Shown: one piece after another, positions 58,584 through 64,000 of the stretch
Numbering within the stretch: position 1 is the stretch's first letter
Layout of the letters: every line of letters starts with the position of its first letter
NCBI GenBank assembly: GCA_965278965.1
Contig: OZ257127.1
Coordinates: 248,001 to 312,000, forward strand
From: UBA10649 sp965278965
GTDB lineage: Bacteria; Actinomycetota; Actinomycetes; S36-B12
Reading direction: 5' to 3'
Length of the DNA stretch: 64,000 bases
Made by a program: the position numbers and the translations under genes
Notes under the pieces: model-generated
Databases searched by the model: none
What the model saw: only the letters and a program-made list of their open reading frames with translations
What the model was told of the DNA's origin: nothing

Positions 58584-60089
58584 ATGACGCCCCCAGTCGC
58601 GCCCTCGCCAGACCCGCACCCGCCGACGGCCGAGCTGGCGGGAATGGGCGTAGCCGAGCTGACGGCGCGGCTCGGTTCGGACCTGACGAGCGCCGCACTG
58701 ACCCAGGCCCTTCTCGACCGGATCGCCGCGATCGACGCCGAGGGCACGCCGACAGCTCTGCGCGCCGTGCTGGCCGTCGCGGACGACGCCCTCAAGGTCG
58801 CGGCCCAACGGGATGCGCAGCGCGCCTCGGGCGCACGGATCGGGCCGCTGTGTGGTGTGCCGGTCGTGGTCAAGGACAACATCGAGGTTCTCGGACTCCC
58901 TGGCACGGCCGGCTCGGCGGCGCTCTCGGGCCGCGCGGTCGTCCGGGACGCGCCGCTCGTGACGCGGCTGCGGCACGCGGGGGCGGTCGTCCTCGGCGCG
59001 ACGAACCTGTCCGAGTGGGCGAACCTTCGCTCGACCCGGTCGGCCAGCGGCTGGTCGGCGGTCGGCGGGCTCACCGGCAACCCGTGGGCCCTGGACCGCA
59101 GCGCGGGCGGCTCGTCCTCCGGCTCCGGCGCGGCGGTGGCCGCCGGCATCGCTCCCCTGGCCGTCGGCACGGAGACGAACGGGTCGATCACGTGCCCGGC
59201 CGCGCTGAACGGCGTGGTCGGGTTGAAGCCGACGGTCGGGTCGATCCCCGGGGAGGGGATCGTCCCGCTCAGCCGCAGCCAGGACACCGCCGGCGCGCTC
59301 GCCCGGTCCGTCCGGGACGCCGCTCTGCTGTTCGAGGTGCTGGCCGGCCGGTCCGACTGCGTCGAAGCCTGCGACCCCGCGCGCGCGTCGCGACTGGTCG
59401 TGGGAGTCCCGTTTGGGCTTCGGACCTGGGACGCCGCCACGGATGGCCTGTTCGACGAGGTGGTCCGCGCGATCGCGCCACAGGTCGCTCAGGTCCGCGA
59501 TGTCGACGTTCCCGGACCGTCCGACCTAGTGATCGAGGACCAGACCACCGTGCTCGTCGCCGAGCACCACGACGATCTCGCGGCGTACCTGGCCACGCGA
59601 TCGGGGCCGGGTGTGCGGAGCGTCGCCGACGTGGTTGCGTTCAACGACGCCCACCCCGGGATCGAGCTGCTGACGATGGGTCAGGACCTGCTCGAGCGTG
59701 CCGCGGCGAGCGGGGGTCGCGCCGGCCCGGACTATGCCGGCGCGCGCGAACGCAACCTCGCGTGGGCACGGTCGACGCTCGGCGCTGCGTTCGACGCCGG
59801 TGTCGACGTGGTGCTCGCACCGGCCTACCGGCCGGCTTGGAAGTCCGACCTCCTGCACGGCGACGTGCTCGTGGGCGGCGGCTCGGTCTGCACCGGTCCG
59901 GCCATCCTCGGCTGGCCGATCCTCACCGTGCCGATGGGCCTGGTCGGCGGGCTGCCCGTGGGGCTGTCGATCTGCGGGCCAGCCGGGTCGGAGGCGACGC
60001 TGCTGGCCGTCGGCCAGCTCGTCGAGGACCTGCTGGGGCTCGCCGCGGACGGCTTCCGGCCGACCTGGAGGCCACCGCAGCGCGGCTAG
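58584..60089 (+). CDS. Amidase signature family hydrolase
   Basis: The 501-residue enzyme has the amidase signature Ser-cisSer-Lys triad: Lys97 in VVVKDNIEV, the Ser-rich AGGSSSGSGAAVA loop (cis-Ser near 178), and the nucleophile Ser202 in TETNGSITCPAAL. No signal peptide is seen, so it probably acts inside the cell on an unknown amide. ATG 58584 is the start because homology begins soon after; a longer frame upstream is not supported. It is divergent from xfp, and its stop shares four bases with the converging DHFR-like gene. Confidence 0.9.
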   Translation: MTPPVAPSPDPHPPTAELAGMGVAELTARLGSDLTSAALTQALLDRIAAIDAEGTPTALRAVLAVADDALKVAAQRDAQRASGARIGPLCGVPVVVKDNIEVLGLPGTAGSAALSGRAVVRDAPLVTRLRHAGAVVLGATNLSEWANLRSTRSASGWSAVGGLTGNPWALDRSAGGSSSGSGAAVAAGIAPLAVGTETNGSITCPAALNGVVGLKPTVGSIPGEGIVPLSRSQDTAGALARSVRDAALLFEVLAGRSDCVEACDPARASRLVVGVPFGLRTWDAATDGLFDEVVRAIAPQVAQVRDVDVPGPSDLVIEDQTTVLVAEHHDDLAAYLATRSGPGVRSVADVVAFNDAHPGIELLTMGQDLLERAAASGGRAGPDYAGARERNLAWARSTLGAAFDAGVDVVLAPAYRPAWKSDLLHGDVLVGGGSVCTGPAILGWPILTVPMGLVGGLPVGLSICGPAGSEATLLAVGQLVEDLLGLAADGFRPTWRPPQRG

Positions 60090-60649
60090 CGACGCACGTC
60101 GTACCGCACGTACACGACGCCGCTGGCAAACCGGCGCAGCTCGCGTTGCTCCAGGCGCAGGCGCGTGCCGGGGCGGACCCACGCCGCCCCGCCCGGCCCG
60201 ACCGCGACGGGGCACACCCACAGCTGGATCTCGTCGATGAGGCCGGCGTCGATGACCTCGGCCGCCAGGGCCGGTCCCCCGACGCTCACACCACCGTCCG
60301 ACGCATCGACGAGCGCGCGAACCTCGGCCGGGTCCAGTGAGCGGCGGAGCTGGGTGCGTGGCGTCGTGACGTCCGGCAGTGTCGTCGAGTACACAATCTT
60401 GTCGGCGGACTGCCAGACGGTGGCGTAGTCCTGCGCCGGTGACGGCGGGCCGTCGTCCTGCGGCGGGTCAGCCCAGAACGACATGATCTCGTACATGCGC
60501 CGGCCGTACAGGTAGGTCGACACCCCGCGCTCGACGTCGTTGACGTGCTGGTGCACCTCGGGATCCGGCGCGGCCCAGTCGAAACCGCCACTGGCGTCGT
60601 TGACGTACCCGTCGATCGACGTGATCGCCCCGTAGATGAGCCGGCCCAT
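60086..60649 (-). CDS. Dihydrofolate reductase-family (RibD C-terminal-like) protein
   Basis: The 187-residue protein belongs to the DHFR superfamily/RibD_C group: MGRLIYGAITSIDGYVNDASGGFDW, YGRRMYEIMSFW, KIVYSTTL, and ISVGGPALAAEVIDAGLIDEI with the NADP-binding GG. Proteins of this type are poorly characterised reductases and are probably not the essential folate DHFR. The TAG stop on the minus strand overlaps the amidase stop in the palindrome CTAG (60086-60089). Confidence 0.85.
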   Translation of the reverse strand: MGRLIYGAITSIDGYVNDASGGFDWAAPDPEVHQHVNDVERGVSTYLYGRRMYEIMSFWADPPQDDGPPSPAQDYATVWQSADKIVYSTTLPDVTTPRTQLRRSLDPAEVRALVDASDGGVSVGGPALAAEVIDAGLIDEIQLWVCPVAVGPGGAAWVRPGTRLRLEQRELRRFASGVVYVRYDVRR

Positions 60650-60719
60650 GCCATCGCCTCCCGCACGGGACGCTACCCGCGCGGACGCCGGCCTCGGGTC
60701 GGAACTCAACGATGTGGCG

Positions 60720-61871
60720 CTAGAGGTCGGCCGCGGGCTGCGGCCGACCCAAGAGGTAGCCCTGGCCCCAGGGGACACCAAGGGCCCGGAGCACCTCCAG
60801 CTCGGTCGGACGCTCGATGCCTTCGGCGATCACTCGCGACCCGACCTCATCGGCGAAGCCGACAAGCGCCCGAACCAGCGCGCGTTGCTCCGGGCTCGTG
60901 TCGATGCCTGCGATCAGGGAGATGTCGAGCTTGATGATGTCGGGCTGCAGGCGGATCAGGTGCTTGAGGTTGGCGACTCCGGATCCCAGGTCGTCCGCCG
61001 CGAGCCGACACCCCTGCTCACGCAGCGGTGCGAACGCCCGCTGAATGGCCTGGTAGTCCTCGACGCGCTCATGCTCGGTCAGCTCGACGACGAGCCGGTG
61101 GTGCTCGGACGTCGGGAAGAGCTCGGCGTGGGACCGTCGCAGAAGCGTCGCCGGCGACACGTTGACGGCCAGGAACGTCGTGGGCGCGAGCCGGCCCAGG
61201 TACGACAGCGCCTTGGTGATGACGTGCTGCTCGAGGTCGACTCCGAGCCCGACGCTCGCCGCGGTGGCGAACCACGCGCTCGGCCCACCGGACTGCCCCG
61301 GGAATCGGCTGAGGGCCTCCCGCCCAACGACCTGCAGGCTCTCGAGATCGACGACCGGCTGAAAGACGAGATCCACCGCGTCTTCCTCGATGATGGACCG
61401 AACCTGCTCGGTCGCCGCGGCCCGTTCGTCCGCGGTCAGCAGCACGCCGCCGGACGGGCGGCTGGACTCGTAGAGGTCCACCGTCTCCAGGAGGTTGGCG
61501 ATCCGCAGTGCCGCCTCGACCGTGTCGATCGGCTTCACGAGGTAGTCCTGGGCGCCTTGTTTCAACGCACGGTTGCGTGTGGTCAAGGTCGTGTCGGCCG
61601 TCATCACGATCACGGGAAGGTAGCGGCCGGCAGCGAAGGCTCGGACCTGGTCGAGCACCGTGAACCCGTCGACGAAGGGCATGTGCAGATCGAGGATGAC
61701 GAGGTCGGGCCGCACGTCGGCGAGGGCTGCGGCGGCCTGCCGGGAGTCAGTTGACGCGTGGACGCGGGTCAGACCGTGCTGCCGCAGCAGCGTGGTCATC
61801 AGCAGCACGTTCGCCTTGTTGTCGTCTATGACGAGGATCGTCCGTCCGGCGTGCTGCCGGAGCGCGGCCAC
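60720..61871 (-). CDS. Response regulator with EAL domain (c-di-GMP phosphodiesterase)
   Basis: The 383-residue protein has a receiver domain (1-120; phospho-acceptor Asp61, acidic pocket Asp16/17, Lys113) and an EAL domain (about 155-383). The EAL catalytic set is complete: Glu186 in REALSR, Asn238, Glu264, Asp294-Asp295 in DDLGSG, Lys315 and Glu351/Gln371, so it should hydrolyse c-di-GMP. There is no DNA-binding domain. It follows the hybrid kinase by ten bases, so kinase signals would control c-di-GMP. The GTG 61871 start follows GGGAGGGAG. Confidence 0.93.
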   Translation of the reverse strand: MAALRQHAGRTILVIDDNKANVLLMTTLLRQHGLTRVHASTDSRQAAAALADVRPDLVILDLHMPFVDGFTVLDQVRAFAAGRYLPVIVMTADTTLTTRNRALKQGAQDYLVKPIDTVEAALRIANLLETVDLYESSRPSGGVLLTADERAAATEQVRSIIEEDAVDLVFQPVVDLESLQVVGREALSRFPGQSGGPSAWFATAASVGLGVDLEQHVITKALSYLGRLAPTTFLAVNVSPATLLRRSHAELFPTSEHHRLVVELTEHERVEDYQAIQRAFAPLREQGCRLAADDLGSGVANLKHLIRLQPDIIKLDISLIAGIDTSPEQRALVRALVGFADEVGSRVIAEGIERPTELEVLRALGVPWGQGYLLGRPQPAADL

Positions 61872-61881
61872 GCTCCCTCCC

Positions 61882-64000
61882 CTAGCCCACGTGCTCGTCG
61901 AGGATGGCGAGGAGCTCAGGAAGCTCGAACGGCTTGACGAGGAGGCGCTGCGCGCCCTCTGTGAGCAGGCGCTTGGACAGGACCGCGGTGGCGTCGGCCG
62001 TGACGATGACGACGGGTGTTCGGCTGGTGCGGGCGTCCGCGCGCAACGCGGTGAGCACGTCCGCGCCAGGACCGTCGGGCAGGTGCAGGTCCAGCAGCAC
62101 CAGGTCGGGCCGATGGGTCGTCGCCATGTCGACGCCGAGGCGACCGAGGCCGGCGTGGATCATCCGCCACTCCGGGCGAAGGGACAGGACGTGCTCGACG
62201 ACGCGCACGTTCGGCTCGTTGTCCTCGACGTACAGCAGCGTCAGCGAGCCCGGAGGGGGGACCGGGCCGTCGGCGCGTGCCCGGTCGTCGTGCGACATCA
62301 GACGGGGCCGGTCCACCGCCATCGGCAGGACGACCGTGAAGCCCACGCCGCTGACGGCCGCGGGCGAGACCTCGACGCGACCGCCCATGAGCTCGATCAG
62401 CGACCGGGTGAGAGCAAGACCGATACCCGTGCCGTCGACACCGCCCGCGTCGGCGCCGAGCCGGTCGAACGGGACGAACAGGCGCGACCGCATCGACTCC
62501 GGGATGCCAGGCCCGTCGTCCCAGACGGCGATGTTTATCTCACCGTCGCGCTGCGAGACGTCGAGCCACACCTGGCCGTCGCGGCGGTTGTACTTGATGG
62601 CGTTGGACAGCAGGTTCAGCAGGACCTGCCGCAGTCGTTGCCGGTCGGCGAACACGCACAGCTCGCCGTTGGCCCCGTCCCAGCGCATCGAGACGGAGGC
62701 ATCGGCCGCCATCGGCGCCATGAGCTGCAGGCTCTCGTCGATGAGCCCGTCCAGCGGTACGGACTCGCGGCTGATGGACATCTCGCCGGACTCGATCCTG
62801 GCGATGTCGAGGACGTCGTTGATGAGGTTTAGCAGATGTCGGCCGCCCTTGACGATCTGGTCGACGGCCTCCAAATGCGGGGTGTCCGCGAGCTCGTACT
62901 GCAGGATCTGCCCGAACCCGAGCACCGCGTTCAGCGGTGTCCGCAGCTCGTGGCTCATCCGCGACAGGAAGTGGTTCTTCGCATCGTTGGCCTGGCGCGC
63001 CGCCAGTTCGGCCTCGCGCAGTGCCTGGGCTGCGCGCACCTGCTCGGTGATGTCCTCAACGGTGATCACGCTGCGCGTCTCCGGGGCATCGGCGACCGGC
63101 TGGTTGACGGTCCGCACCCATCGGACGTCGCCGTTCGCGTGCAGTGCGCGATGCTCGGAGACGGCGGGACGGCCCTCGCTCACGGCGACGAGGAAAGTCT
63201 CTGCCACCTGCTGCCGGTCGTCTGGGTGCACGACGAGGGAGATGGGATCCTCCGTCGTGAGAAAGTCCTCCGGCTCTAGTCCGAAGATCGTCCGCGAGGC
63301 CGGACTGATGTACAGGACCTCCGGTGCCTGCAGGTCGAGCAGGATGAACATGACATCAACGCTCTCGGCGAGCTGGCGCAACCGCGCGGCGTTCTCACGC
63401 GCGGCGACCTCGAGGCGCACACGCAAGCTGACGTCGCGGACAGCGGCGATCACGTACCCGTCTGCGCCGGGGGTGGCCGGTGCGAGGCTGATCTCGACCG
63501 GGAACACCGAGCCGTCCCGACGACGCGCGACGAGGGACATCCCTACGCCCATCGCCCGCGTCTGCGGATCCTCGCGGAACGCCGCGACGTGCGCGGCGTG
63601 CACGACTCGCGCATCCTCCGGGAGAAGCTGAGCTAGCGGCAGCCCGAGCAGCCCCTCGCGTGGGTAGCCGAACATGTTGGCAGCCTGGGCATTTGCCACC
63701 GCGACGGTGCCGGCACGGTCGATGCCGAGGATCGCGTCGGGCGCCGCCTCGAGCAGGGCGGCGAAGCGCTCGGCGTCGCGTTCGTGGGCGCTGACGGCCC
63801 GCGACAACGAGGCGACGGCGACCACCTCGCCGGACTCGTCACGGACCGCTGACATCGACATGACGATGTCGATGGGGCTGCCGTCGCTGCGCATCCGGGT
63901 GCATCGCAGCCCGCTGACCGAGTCACCGGCGGAGATCCGGGCCCGCAACGCCTGCTCGGTCGACCGCTCGCCTTCGGGGATGAGGAGGTCGATGCTGCGA
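61882..64000 (-). CDS. Hybrid sensor histidine kinase with PAS domains (5' end outside the window)
   Basis: The visible ~706 codons continue to the window edge, so the N-terminus is missing; the upstream codons read DLLIPEGERSTEQAL..., part of a PAS domain. Domain order: end of a PAS, PAS (about 70 in from the visible part), another PAS with PAC, HisKA (SRMSHELRTPLNAVL with the phosphorylated His), HATPase (N-box LLSNAIKYN, DDGPGIP, GTGIGLAL), and a C-terminal REC domain with DLVLLDLHLPDG. No transmembrane segment is visible in this part. It is coupled to the REC-EAL gene, which is probably its output. Confidence 0.9.
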   Translation of the reverse strand, partial: RSIDLLIPEGERSTEQALRARISAGDSVSGLRCTRMRSDGSPIDIVMSMSAVRDESGEVVAVASLSRAVSAHERDAERFAALLEAAPDAILGIDRAGTVAVANAQAANMFGYPREGLLGLPLAQLLPEDARVVHAAHVAAFREDPQTRAMGVGMSLVARRRDGSVFPVEISLAPATPGADGYVIAAVRDVSLRVRLEVAARENAARLRQLAESVDVMFILLDLQAPEVLYISPASRTIFGLEPEDFLTTEDPISLVVHPDDRQQVAETFLVAVSEGRPAVSEHRALHANGDVRWVRTVNQPVADAPETRSVITVEDITEQVRAAQALREAELAARQANDAKNHFLSRMSHELRTPLNAVLGFGQILQYELADTPHLEAVDQIVKGGRHLLNLINDVLDIARIESGEMSISRESVPLDGLIDESLQLMAPMAADASVSMRWDGANGELCVFADRQRLRQVLLNLLSNAIKYNRRDGQVWLDVSQRDGEINIAVWDDGPGIPESMRSRLFVPFDRLGADAGGVDGTGIGLALTRSLIELMGGRVEVSPAAVSGVGFTVVLPMAVDRPRLMSHDDRARADGPVPPPGSLTLLYVEDNEPNVRVVEHVLSLRPEWRMIHAGLGRLGVDMATTHRPDLVLLDLHLPDGPGADVLTALRADARTSRTPVVIVTADATAVLSKRLLTEGAQRLLVKPFELPELLAILDEHVG

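Noticed and set aside
60086..60089. CTAG shared by the stops of the amidase and DHFR-like genes as a functional element
   Set aside because: Converging genes can share a TAG palindrome by chance; nothing else suggests a role.

Overview
The window is a very GC-rich, tightly packed bacterial chromosome segment with many GTG and a few TTG starts and many 4-base ATGA/GTGA stop-start overlaps. Several markers point to an actinobacterium: a primary sigma factor with a long Ala/Lys/Pro-rich N-terminus, a small DUF7455 zinc protein, DUF5998 and DUF4192 proteins, a SAM-IV riboswitch, an IdeR-like iron box, an F420-type LLM oxidoreductase and an FprA-like ferredoxin-NADP reductase. Pyruvate:ferredoxin oxidoreductase together with a phosphoketolase-Pta-AckA set suggests a facultatively anaerobic sugar fermenter. 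My best guess is order Micrococcales, perhaps Cellulomonadaceae; this is an inference from gene content. I see no rRNA, tRNA, CRISPR, prophage or insertion sequence.

Layout. 1-7.6 kb: a truncated nuclease-like gene, thymidine kinase, a phosphatase-DUF5998-PatA-like cluster, and the pseudouridine catabolism pair psuG-psuK. 7.6-16.8 kb: topoisomerase parC and parE on either side of redox genes (sucrase/ferredoxin-like protein, FprA), a PadR-PspC pair and a beta-carbonic anhydrase. 16.8-24.6 kb: a methylmalonyl-CoA decarboxylase-like gene, an orphan sugar-binding lipoprotein, the housekeeping sigma factor, a secreted PKD-like protein, and the metY-metX methionine operon behind a SAM-IV riboswitch. 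24.6-34.1 kb: DUF4192, GreA-like, SGNH, flippase-like membrane protein, VOC-cupin-AI-2E, patatin, TipA-type MerR, lipoprotein and aldo/keto reductase genes. 34.1-42.4 kb: NifJ with a PyrD-like flavoprotein, a RutE-like nitroreductase, an AspT-family exchanger and a second nuclease-like gene. 42.5-46 kb: cysteine synthesis (cysK-cysE), a YbaK-type deacylase and an NlpC/P60 hydrolase. 46.1-50.2 kb: one iron operon, bfd-bfr-efeU-efeO-efeB, behind a single IdeR-like box. 50.3-60.6 kb: small enzymes, a secreted nuclease/phosphatase-like protein, the xfp-pta-ackA-LLM operon, an amidase and a DHFR-like protein. 60.7-64 kb: a REC-EAL protein and a hybrid histidine kinase that runs off the end.

Themes. 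Carbon metabolism converges on acetyl-CoA and acetyl phosphate: NifJ makes acetyl-CoA from pyruvate, Xfp makes acetyl phosphate from sugar phosphates, and Pta/AckA interconvert these with acetate and ATP. Sulfur assimilation is present as cysE/cysK and as the SAM-controlled metY/metX. Regulation can be read directly at several promoters: the SAM-IV leader, the IdeR-like box, a MerR-type promoter with a 19-bp spacer palindrome, and a PadR operator over its own promoter. Several genes have a TANNNT-like -10 element 6-7 bases before the start codon, so leaderless mRNAs are likely.

The most unusual structure not explained by genes is a dispersed family of composite palindromes (near 11.1, 12.7, 41.3 and 42.4 kb) plus other long perfect inverted repeats placed at gene 3' ends. 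Two nuclease-like proteins of one family lie directly beside such palindromes.
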